Shown: positions 1 to 6,559 of the stretch, one piece after another
Position numbering within the stretch: the first letter of the stretch is position 1
How the letters are laid out: the number at the start of each line of letters is the position of its first letter
Assembly (NCBI GenBank): GCA_002297815.1
Contig: DBKH01000105.1
Coordinates: 9,585-16,167, forward strand
DNA: 6,583 nt
Origin: Bacteroidales bacterium UBA755
GTDB lineage: Bacteria > Bacteroidota > Bacteroidia > Bacteroidales > UBA932
Direction: 5' to 3'
Position numbers and translations under genes: made by a program
Notes under the pieces: generated by a model
The model's input: the letters and a program-made list of their open reading frames with translations, nothing else
What the model was told of the DNA's origin: nothing
Database searches by the model: none

Positions 1-1
1 C

Positions 2-466
2 TTCTTCATCACTGACGACAACGGTAAGATGGACTGGGACAACAACCTCCTTCCGTGCGACAACGTGACGTACCGAGCCTGGTCGGTGTCCTCCGGCTCC
101 GCTGAGGTGGGCACCCGCTCGGTCACTGAGCCTGTCGAAGTGACTGAGCCTGTCGAAGCGACCAGAGCGACCGAGTCCTTCGGTGTCGCCCTAGCCGAGC
201 TAACGACAGGCCGCCTAGTCATGGGCCACAAGCCAAGACTCCACATCAGAAACAAGGAGACCGGAGCGACCGTCCTCTCCGTCCCACTGCTAGACTACGC
301 CCTTCTCGTCAAAGGGCGCTACAACGAGGCCATCCCAGACCAAGAATATCTCGACCGCCAGGACGACTACAACCTTGTGTTCTTCCTAGACAAGAACGAG
401 AACTGGGCCAACTCATTCATCTACATCAACTCATGGAAGGTTATCCTTCAGAATGAGGATCTATAG
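2..466 (+). CDS. FimB/Mfa2-family pilus anchor protein, C-terminal part (5' end outside window)
   Basis: The frame is open from base 2 to a TAG at 464-466 and gives the last 154 residues of a longer protein; the internal ATG at 29 is not the real start. The ending, with YNLVFFLD, a Trp about ten residues on, then FIYINSWKVILQN just before the stop, is the pattern I associate with the C-terminus of the FimB/Mfa2 family. In that family the protein is an outer-membrane lipoprotein that anchors the fimbrial shaft and limits its length. Visible residues 41-52 (VTEPVEVTEPVE) are encoded by an 18-bp tandem repeat and probably form a loop insertion. Codon use differs from the neighbours: 6 of 16 visible Leu codons are CTA. 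It is followed after 10 bases by the next subunit gene, so it is probably co-transcribed. The family call is by eye; which fim/mfa system it belongs to is unknown. Confidence 0.82.
   Translation, partial: FFITDDNGKMDWDNNLLPCDNVTYRAWSVSSGSAEVGTRSVTEPVEVTEPVEATRATESFGVALAELTTGRLVMGHKPRLHIRNKETGATVLSVPLLDYALLVKGRYNEAIPDQEYLDRQDDYNLVFFLDKNENWANSFIYINSWKVILQNEDL
123..158. repeat. Two tandem 18-bp REP-like units inside the anchor gene
   Basis: TCACTGAGCCTGTCGAAG at 123-140 is followed directly by TGACTGAGCCTGTCGAAG at 141-158, differing at one base. GTCACT at 122-127 and AGTGAC at 139-144 are inverted repeats, so the first unit can form a short stem. The core GAGCCTGTCGAA, on the other strand TTCGACAGGCTC, resembles from memory a palindromic element scattered in many bacterial genomes. 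The 18-bp period keeps the frame open and yields VTEPVE twice. Degenerate AGCGACC copies follow at 157-163 and 166-172. Confidence 0.7.
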
Positions 467-472
467 AGGAGG
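465..472 (+). promoter_or_regulatory. Ribosome binding site that decides the start at 477
   Basis: AGAGGAGG sits over and just after the TAG of the anchor gene and ends 4 bases before the ATG at 477. An in-frame ATG at 453 lies upstream of this site and would add eight residues (MRIYRGGF) before the signal peptide, so the site supports 477 as the true start. Confidence 0.75.
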
Positions 473-476
473 TTTT

Positions 477-2042
477 ATGGTAACGGTGAAAAGAGGAACC
501 GGACATATTCTTGCGCTTCTTGCGGCATTCACCTTTGCCTTCATGTCATGCAGCGATGAAAGCTGCATCATAAGGCGGGAGACCGGTGAGGCTGTGCAGG
601 TGACTTTCAGGATCGCTGCCGGAGGAAAGTCAGCATTGACCCGCGCGATCACAGAAGACGAAGTTCCTGGATCCGGCTATGAGAACTACATTGATGTGAA
701 CAAGGACAGCCTTCACATAATGTTCTTCAGCAATGGCGAGAAAGACGAGGAAAGTAAGTTCGTAGAGGTGTTTACTCCTGAGTCCGTCATTCCCGTTGAT
801 GACAGTGAATATCCCCAATTGTGGGAATTGAGAGGTCCAATTGTGGATCCTCCGGTCAAAGGGTTCAAGATTGTCGTTCTTGCCAACTGCTCTGTCAATG
901 ATCTTCAACTGGAACCCGGTGTGACAACCATCCGTGATCTTTGCATTAATGCCGGCAAGTCTTTCCCTTTGTCCATTGACGGCAGTGGCAAAAAGGTCAC
1001 CCAATTGCCCCAAAAAGTGAATATCCCTATGTACGGGGTAAAGACCATCGGCAGCCTCGATCTCAAGCCAAACCTCAACAATGACCTTGGGACAATCGAC
1101 CTTCTGCGCTCGGTGGCCAAAATTGTGGTTCGTGCAGAAGATGCGGTCACTTCGATAGCGGAACTTGAATCTGTCACACTTGCAAAGTTCAACAGGCGGA
1201 TCGCATGCGCTCCGCTTGATATGTATGACGTTACCAAAAACCTGAATTGGGACTCCGATGTCCACCTTTACGGAGATTTAATAGGGAACAACGGCAACGT
1301 CTCTAACGACACAGGCTCCGAAGCGGAGAACCTCTCGTTCATTCCCTCCGAAGATAAAAAAGTGTGGACAGCCTATATTCCCGAGTACCGCAATGTTGAC
1401 TGTCAGACCAATGAGGATGGCAAAAAGAAGATCGAACGTGACGATGCCACGTTTATAGTAGTAAAGTTCAAGGATGTAGGCAAGGTTTACGAATTGTACT
1501 TCCATGACTACGAATGTGTTGAAGGCCAAGAAGAGCCTTTCAACATTGTCCGCAATCACATCTATCAATATAATATAACGGAACTGGAAGGGGTTTATGA
1601 TCTTAATGTCACCCTTGTGGCCAAGCCATGGGATGTCCGGACTTTTGAGATTGATTACTCAAACACAGTCGGTGTGGCTGATGACGGCAAGATCAGGTGG
1701 GAAGACACGAACCATACTTTGCTGGAAGGACACAAGGTGGTCGCATCCAATGCGGGCAACCTTCAGTGCTCCTTCAAGATCAGCAGCCCTGTCGGAGCGG
1801 AATGGCATGCTGTTCTGGAATTGACGAGCGGTGATCCGGATCATTTCAGGTTCGTCGATGGGACCGGCAATAAGAGCGGCAGCCTGAGCGGAATAGTGGA
1901 CGGCAAACCTGTCACCCTGACAATCGCACAGTCACCTGAGGGTGTCGGCACCGCGAGGCTGGTCATCTACGCCCGCTACGGCAACGTCAATTTCGAGACA
2001 TCCAGTGTACTGGGCGGACCATATATTTTAATCAAGGATTAG
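477..2042 (+). CDS. Fimbrillin-like accessory pilus lipoprotein (type V pilus, FimC/Mfa3 position)
   Basis: Encodes 521 residues from the ATG at 477, chosen over the in-frame ATG at 453 because AGGAGG precedes it and it gives a clean signal peptide: a basic start (VKR), a hydrophobic core, then a lipobox with Cys25. The SDES after the Cys fits a Bacteroidota surface-export signal. An LTR-A site follows with Arg56, the expected protease trimming site. Fimbrillin marks include FKIVVLANC, IPMYGV at 183-188, LLRSVAKI at 209-216, RNHIYQYNI at 359-367 and KPWDV at 383-387. About 135 further residues form a β-rich, Ig-like C-terminal domain. By family knowledge such proteins are polymerised or tip-associated subunits on the cell surface. 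Its place directly after the anchor matches FimC or Mfa3 in Porphyromonas gingivalis, but that equivalence is inferred from order alone; it could also be a stalk-like minor pilin. Confidence 0.8.
   Translation: MVTVKRGTGHILALLAAFTFAFMSCSDESCIIRRETGEAVQVTFRIAAGGKSALTRAITEDEVPGSGYENYIDVNKDSLHIMFFSNGEKDEESKFVEVFTPESVIPVDDSEYPQLWELRGPIVDPPVKGFKIVVLANCSVNDLQLEPGVTTIRDLCINAGKSFPLSIDGSGKKVTQLPQKVNIPMYGVKTIGSLDLKPNLNNDLGTIDLLRSVAKIVVRAEDAVTSIAELESVTLAKFNRRIACAPLDMYDVTKNLNWDSDVHLYGDLIGNNGNVSNDTGSEAENLSFIPSEDKKVWTAYIPEYRNVDCQTNEDGKKKIERDDATFIVVKFKDVGKVYELYFHDYECVEGQEEPFNIVRNHIYQYNITELEGVYDLNVTLVAKPWDVRTFEIDYSNTVGVADDGKIRWEDTNHTLLEGHKVVASNAGNLQCSFKISSPVGAEWHAVLELTSGDPDHFRFVDGTGNKSGSLSGIVDGKPVTLTIAQSPEGVGTARLVIYARYGNVNFETSSVLGGPYILIKD
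2034..2038 (+). promoter_or_regulatory. Ribosome binding site for the gene at 2046
   Basis: AAGGA lies within the last codons of the preceding gene, 7 bases before the ATG at 2046. The genes are only 3 bases apart, so translation is probably coupled. Confidence 0.5.
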
Positions 2043-2045
2043 GCT

Positions 2046-4337
2046 ATGACAAAAAGAGTACTATCAGCCTGCATTCTGGCGGTGTCCACGCTGTTTTCTT
2101 GCTCCGAGCACGAGTTTGAAACCGTTGTGGCTGAGGAGAAAGTGGTGACCATCTGTCTTGATCCCGGCACGTTGGCCACGACAAGAGCGAAGTCCTACGG
2201 TGAGGACAAGTTCAATGAAAACGTGATCAAGAACGTCAAGTTGTTTTTTTACAAATATGGAAAAAACAAAACCAGCGAGGCCACCTATGTCTATCCTGAA
2301 AAAGGTTATTTGCAGGTCACCGGAAATGAGGCGGCTGTTGAAGACGAAGCTGATGGAACTCCTCCGACCACTGGCAAGGTGACAGTTAAACTTACAGTTG
2401 ATGATTTATGGAATATTTTCGATAACGAAGGTTCCAGTAATTGTTGGGTATATGCGCTTGTTAATATTGAAGATGTCGTGAGTGAGGACGAATTCAAAAA
2501 GTCAACCTCGCTGGATTCCTTGAAGAAAATATCCATAAAAGCGGACTTCGGACCGGATGCGTCCGGCAATGCTGTGTCTCAGGATTCTTTTGTCATGGAC
2601 GGGGAAGCGGAACTTCCATGGGACTATAGCGGGAATTTTAATTTTAACTGTACTGTTCCTATTAGCCGCGCAGCCTCCAAGATCACGCTCAATGTCACGA
2701 AAATTGATAAGGTTGACAATTGGGAGCCGCTGCCTGACCAAATGAAAGTAGCCTACATGAACGGCATCAATGCCGGCTATGTCAATGGGACTATGGACAA
2801 AGCATCAAGGCAGGGCAACGACAATGAATATCTTTACAAGTCCGCGGCCCAAGCGCTCACCGGAGATGCGGCCACAGGTTGGACACACGAGATTCCGTTC
2901 TATTCCTACTACAACCTTTGGAGGGACCCGGACAATTCATCGAATCCTGATTGCGGAGAGGCTCCTTACCTGCTTCTCTCGCTTCCGTGGAAGAACGACG
3001 CGGATCGTCACTTTACATGTTGGTACGCAGTGCCATTCAACACATTGGAAGGACACCTTGACCGCAACACATGGTACAAGATCAATCTTTCTGTGAATAT
3101 CCTCGGAAGCGGAGATCCTGACAAACCGACGGTCCTCACTCCGTCCTACATGATTCTCCCTTGGGGCAACGAGGTCGAGACCAACGCCAACCTCATGCGT
3201 TACCGCTACCTGATGGTCGATCAGAACTACTACGAGATGCACAACGTCAACTCGCTTACGATTCCGTTCATTTCTAGCCATGAAGTCGAGGTCGTTGATC
3301 ATTCTTTGACTTACACTAAGTTAAAGCCGACTAAGGGTGATTACAAGCCGGAAGAGAATGTACCGGTGGATGCTTCCAACAACCCTTACTCTGTTAATAT
3401 TAATAAGGACAACAACGCCCTTGTTTTCGAACACACGTTGATCAACGACTACAATTCTGATTACGATGTGTCTGCCTACACATTGAAAGTCACCATCCGG
3501 CATAAGGATGACACGAATTATTATGAGACCCTTACCGTGGTTCAGTATCCTGCGTTGTATGTCCGCGCGGAGTTGAATTCGGATTGTCATCCGGATCATA
3601 TTGATTCTGGAACAAATGGATCTGGTGGCTGGCCTTTTAACCGTTGGTCAAATAATGATAATGCTGGATATGTACATGTTAACGGAAATAATTCCCGAAA
3701 TAGCGATTGGAATACGGTCTCAACCTATAATGCTGGTAATACTGACCCTTATATGTATGTGGTGAATGTTAGCTCTCTACCAGTTGATGCAGATTATTCT
3801 ATAGGTGATCCGCGAGTAGATTCTTACAATTCGTCCTTTTATAGTGATTGGAAAAATAAAATGTGGCTTTATGGAACCAATCACAGTTTGACTTACTACT
3901 ATTCAGGTGAAGAGACGGAAAGGGTTCTTAATATGATTGCACCTTCTTTTAGAATCGCTTCTTCATATGGCGTAGTAGGACTTTTAACTTATGATGAATC
4001 GAAACGAAGATGTGCTGGCTATCAGGAAGATGGTTACCCAGCTGGGCGTTGGAGGTTGCCTACTCCTGCTGAGATAAGGTATATGGCTATGTTAGCTGGT
4101 GACGGAAAAATACCGGTTTTGCTGTCACTAAGAGACAGCGATGGTTATACATATTATTGGGCTGCTGACAGTAAGGCCTATTCTCCTGATGGACCTAATC
4201 CTGGTAACACCTCTTCATCTGGAAGTTCTAATCCAACATATTATAATTATGTTCGTTGCGTTTACGACGAGTGGTACTGGACTGACAAATGCGATAAAAC
4301 AACCTTTACGTGGGGTGACAAACAGAGAAAACAATGA
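2046..4337 (+). CDS. Multidomain pilus lipoprotein with C-terminal lectin-like domain; candidate tip adhesin
   Basis: Encodes 763 residues. A signal peptide ends in a lipobox with Cys19 followed by SEHE, and a TTR-A site has Arg47. The N-lobe (about 50-220) includes NVKLFFYKY, CWVYALVNI near 134 and VPISRAASKI at 204-213, the R-x-A-x-K strand shared with both neighbouring subunits. The second lobe (about 220-375) carries RNTWYKI from 340 and MILPWG at 369-374, as in DUF4906-like Bacteroidales pilus proteins. Residues 385-515 look Ig-like. A stretch rich in Asn, Ser, Asp and Tyr (about 518-625) leads to a C-terminal domain with FRIASSYG, GRWRLPTPAE at 667-676, YYWAADSK around 703-710 and YVRCVYD at 735-741. 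That pattern resembles Lcl_C/DUF1566 or FISUMP domains with a C-type-lectin-like fold. I infer a pilus tip protein binding a sugar or surface ligand; the ligand is unknown. Hand-counted GC drops from about 52% (2761-3240) to about 38% (3601-4020), suggesting an exchanged module. Confidence 0.8.
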   Translation: MTKRVLSACILAVSTLFSCSEHEFETVVAEEKVVTICLDPGTLATTRAKSYGEDKFNENVIKNVKLFFYKYGKNKTSEATYVYPEKGYLQVTGNEAAVEDEADGTPPTTGKVTVKLTVDDLWNIFDNEGSSNCWVYALVNIEDVVSEDEFKKSTSLDSLKKISIKADFGPDASGNAVSQDSFVMDGEAELPWDYSGNFNFNCTVPISRAASKITLNVTKIDKVDNWEPLPDQMKVAYMNGINAGYVNGTMDKASRQGNDNEYLYKSAAQALTGDAATGWTHEIPFYSYYNLWRDPDNSSNPDCGEAPYLLLSLPWKNDADRHFTCWYAVPFNTLEGHLDRNTWYKINLSVNILGSGDPDKPTVLTPSYMILPWGNEVETNANLMRYRYLMVDQNYYEMHNVNSLTIPFISSHEVEVVDHSLTYTKLKPTKGDYKPEENVPVDASNNPYSVNINKDNNALVFEHTLINDYNSDYDVSAYTLKVTIRHKDDTNYYETLTVVQYPALYVRAELNSDCHPDHIDSGTNGSGGWPFNRWSNNDNAGYVHVNGNNSRNSDWNTVSTYNAGNTDPYMYVVNVSSLPVDADYSIGDPRVDSYNSSFYSDWKNKMWLYGTNHSLTYYYSGEETERVLNMIAPSFRIASSYGVVGLLTYDESKRRCAGYQEDGYPAGRWRLPTPAEIRYMAMLAGDGKIPVLLSLRDSDGYTYYWAADSKAYSPDGPNPGNTSSSGSSNPTYYNYVRCVYDEWYWTDKCDKTTFTWGDKQRKQ
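2241..2269. repeat. Inverted repeat with T7 and A6 runs inside the adhesin gene
   Basis: TTGTTTTTT at 2241-2249 and AAAAAACAA at 2261-2269 are perfect reverse complements separated by 11 bases. The first arm is part of a T7 run (2244-2250). Both arms lie within the coding frame (LFFYKYGKNK). Confidence 0.5.
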
Positions 4338-6292
4338 GAAAGATAATAGCATATTCATTAATAGCCATTTTGGCCGCACTGACCTTCGCTGGATGTTCAG
4401 ACCACTTCACTCCGGCATCGGAGTCAGACGGCCATGGCCTGACATTCTCCATCACCGTGCCTGACGCGGGCGCAATCGCGACGCGCTCCTTCTCGGAAGA
4501 AGCCATCACGTCCCTTCACGTCCTTGTCTTCGATGAGAATGGCTATTTCGTGGAATGTCAGAAAGCTCAGCCGACCGAGCCTGCCTCTTTCGGCACCGAC
4601 ATGAACACCGAGTACAAGTTTAGTGTCAACCTTCAGGCCTCGCCCAACAAACGCATCCTTCATTTTGTGGCTAACTACGATTTTGAGAAGAACCCTGTCG
4701 AGTACGGCACTGAGTATTCAGTGATCAGCCATCTCACGGTCGGAGACGGCCAGGAGGCCTATTGGCAGAGAGTCGTTCTTGAGGAAGGCATCTATGAAAA
4801 ATTTGACGATATGCCTGAGAAGGGCAAACTTGTCAAGATTCCTCTTGTGCGCAACTTCGCCAAAGTCGTAGTTGAATCCAAAATCGAGAACTTTGAGGTT
4901 CTTGGCTACGCCTTGTGGAATGTCCCAGACAAAGGAAGTGTGGCTCCTTGCGTACTTGCCAGTCAAGCTTTCGCGACCTATGCTAAACAAGATGGAGATC
5001 CAGGTGATAGCTATGGCAACAATCCGTGGGTCTGTAGAGCCTATGATGATCTTTCCGCCCATTATGCTGATGATTCAGAGTCTTCTGGTTATAAAGGCTA
5101 CCTGCCTAAGGATGCTACGATAGTCTCAACTAACGCGTCTTCTTTGACGTTTGACAATAATGCCAAGTACATGTACGAGCGTCCGTTCTCAGATGATGAG
5201 ACCAACACGGCTATAATAGTTTATGGGAAATATAAGGGCAACCGCCCTTCCTTTTATAAAATAGATTTGGTCATGCCTCCTAAGCAGGGTGTGTCTGAAC
5301 ACTACAATATTCTTAGAAATTTTACATTTAAGGCCAAGATTGTCGGATGCTCGGCTGATGGTTACGAGTCCGCGCAAGAGGCGGCCATGAACCCTGCCTC
5401 CAACAATTTCATGGCATCTGTTGTGACTCAGGATGTGATCAACATCTCGGATGGAACAGCAAGGCTTTTCGTGACCTACACCGACACCACCATAGTGTCT
5501 AATGATCCATTCATTTTTAGGTACAAGTACTATCCGTATTTCAAATCGAATCCAAATGATGTGAAAAATAAAGCCTTGAGTTTCTACGATTTGACCCGTC
5601 GTAAGGCTTTGACCCGCGATGATAAAAACAAGTACGATGTAGAACTGGAATCTCCATACTTCGTAATGACGAAGTACAATGTGATTGAAGAGGTCGCCTC
5701 TGGTCCATGGGCCGGATGGCATCAGACCACTATCACGCCTGACACCCCGACTGACGAAGAACGTTCGGAGTCCGTGATCATTTATCAGATGACAGATGAC
5801 AACAATCAGGTCAAGATTGCCCGCACAGTGACTTTTAGACTGCGTAAGCCTTTCACCATGATTCTGGAGTGTGAGCCCGCCACAGTATCGACCGGTGTCG
5901 GCCAGAAGGTGAAAGTGAACATCAAGATTCCAAGCGGACTCAGGGAGTCTCTGTTCCCGTTAGAGTTTAAGCTTGAGGCTGAGAATAACAGCCTTTCACC
6001 GGACAACTCCCTTACCGCTGACGAGTACCGTTCTGGCTACATGTCCACCTGGTACGGGAAGTCAATCATCCCCGGTAACGGTAAACAAGATAACGTTAAA
6101 CAATCCTATGGCTTCACTAAGACCTTGTCCTACAGTGAGTATCTAAGCATGGCATTGACCGATGACAACAGCTACAGGATCGTGCCGTGCGCATTCGTGA
6201 CCACCAAGTCCAACTCCGCCACCAAGATCTGGATTCAGAACAAGTACTTCTACTTCGGTAATGGCCAGTCCACCGCCTCCTTCGTGAACTAA
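4334..6292 (+). CDS. Fimbrillin-like accessory pilus lipoprotein with distinctive C-terminal β-domain (FimE/Mfa5 position)
   Basis: Encodes 652 residues. The ATG overlaps the previous TGA as ATGA (4334-4337). I see no strong ribosome binding site, so translation is likely coupled to the upstream gene. The signal peptide ends LTFAGC with lipidated Cys21, followed by SDH, and an ATR-S site has Arg51. The N-lobe includes SLHVLVFDENG, and VRNFAKVV at 172-179 is the R-x-A-x-K strand. YNILRNF around 324-330 corresponds to the RN-x-x-Y strand of the sister subunits, but no LPW or KPW follows. Residues about 345-385 contain AMNPASNNFMAS and a VINISDGTARL strand. The last 140 residues are a separate β-rich domain with PFTMILECEP, LFPLEF at 540-545, ENNSL, KTLSYSEYL and NKYFYF at 636-641. 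I recall such endings in uncharacterised Bacteroidales pilus-locus proteins but cannot name the domain. It is probably a surface-exposed accessory or tip-complex subunit; the exact role is unknown. Confidence 0.78.
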   Translation: MRKIIAYSLIAILAALTFAGCSDHFTPASESDGHGLTFSITVPDAGAIATRSFSEEAITSLHVLVFDENGYFVECQKAQPTEPASFGTDMNTEYKFSVNLQASPNKRILHFVANYDFEKNPVEYGTEYSVISHLTVGDGQEAYWQRVVLEEGIYEKFDDMPEKGKLVKIPLVRNFAKVVVESKIENFEVLGYALWNVPDKGSVAPCVLASQAFATYAKQDGDPGDSYGNNPWVCRAYDDLSAHYADDSESSGYKGYLPKDATIVSTNASSLTFDNNAKYMYERPFSDDETNTAIIVYGKYKGNRPSFYKIDLVMPPKQGVSEHYNILRNFTFKAKIVGCSADGYESAQEAAMNPASNNFMASVVTQDVINISDGTARLFVTYTDTTIVSNDPFIFRYKYYPYFKSNPNDVKNKALSFYDLTRRKALTRDDKNKYDVELESPYFVMTKYNVIEEVASGPWAGWHQTTITPDTPTDEERSESVIIYQMTDDNNQVKIARTVTFRLRKPFTMILECEPATVSTGVGQKVKVNIKIPSGLRESLFPLEFKLEAENNSLSPDNSLTADEYRSGYMSTWYGKSIIPGNGKQDNVKQSYGFTKTLSYSEYLSMALTDDNSYRIVPCAFVTTKSNSATKIWIQNKYFYFGNGQSTASFVN

Positions 6293-6302
6293 GATTATAC
6301 CA

Positions 6303-6317
6303 CACTTATAATAAGTG
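6303..6317. repeat. 15-bp perfect palindrome between the stop codon and the terminator
   Basis: CACTTAT and ATAAGTG are perfect reverse complements around a central A. It begins 10 bases after the TAA and ends just before the terminator stem. As RNA only a weak five-pair AU-rich stem could form, so a protein-binding site or chance are alternatives. Confidence 0.5.
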
Positions 6318-6318
6318 A

Positions 6319-6350
6319 AGGCTGACCAACCTTTTGGTCAGCCTCTTTTT
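6319..6350 (+). terminator. Intrinsic (Rho-independent) terminator of the pilus operon
   Basis: AGGCTGACCAA at 6319-6329 pairs perfectly with TTGGTCAGCCT at 6334-6344 around a CCTT loop, followed by CTTTTT. This 11-bp stem plus T tract, 27 bases past the stop, is a textbook terminator for the plus strand. The other strand lacks a T run after the stem, so it is one-directional. Confidence 0.93.
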
Positions 6351-6432
6351 ATGGCCATGGAACTCCGACCATGCCGGCAGACGTACCATCCCAATGCCTA
6401 TTGTCTGCCTAAACCACCTGAAATTAAGAACC

Positions 6433-6473
6433 CAAAGAAAAATATTTCTGTATTTTATCAAAGAAATTTCTGT
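6433..6473. repeat. Two near-palindromic AT-rich direct repeats upstream of a promoter-like element
   Basis: CAAAGAAAAATATTTCTGT (6433-6451) and CAAAGAAATTTCTGT (6459-6473) share both ends and differ by a 4-base insertion. The second contains the perfect palindrome AGAAATTTCT. They end 9 bases before the TTTG of the possible promoter, which is where an activator or repressor could bind; no regulator is identified. Confidence 0.45.
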
Positions 6474-6482
6474 TTCTTTTGG

Positions 6483-6515
6483 TTTGCATGCGTTTCTTTT
6501 CGTTTTTTACGTTTA
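6483..6515 (+). promoter_or_regulatory. Possible Bacteroidota-type promoter for a gene beyond the right edge
   Basis: TTTG at 6483-6486 is followed after 21 bases by TACGTTTA at 6508-6515. The known Bacteroides consensus is TTTG, then 19-21 bases, then TAnnTTTG; only the last base of the second element fails. Transcription would start near 6522. The downstream gene is not in the window, so this rests on the motif alone. Confidence 0.4.
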
Positions 6516-6535
6516 CAATGCCGATATTGCGTGCA

Positions 6536-6559
6536 GGTTCCGGAAGGGATTCCGAGACC
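6536..6559 (+). other. Possible 5'-leader stem-loop
   Basis: CGGAA (6541-6545) pairs with TTCCG (6550-6554) around GGGA. After one C-A mismatch the stem continues with GGTT (6536-6539) against GACC (6556-6559), including one G-U pair. If the promoter at 6483 is real, this lies roughly 15-38 bases into the transcript. It has no T tract, so it is not a terminator. Confidence 0.35.

Noticed and set aside
453..476. Upstream in-frame ATG as the start of the first complete gene
   Set aside because: It lies inside the anchor gene, precedes the AGGAGG site and would add residues ahead of a normal lipoprotein signal peptide; 477 fits better.
630..1265. Long minus-strand open frame (211 residues) opposite the first complete subunit gene
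   Set aside because: It shows no family motifs, no ribosome binding site and no signal peptide, and it lies fully within a well-supported plus-strand gene.
5189..5722. Minus-strand open frame (177 residues) opposite the last gene
   Set aside because: It is a shadow of the plus-strand gene with no recognisable domain.
6536..6559. Invertible-promoter inverted repeat for phase variation
   Set aside because: The arms are only 4 bases apart and no matching distant arm was seen, so no invertible segment can be defined here.
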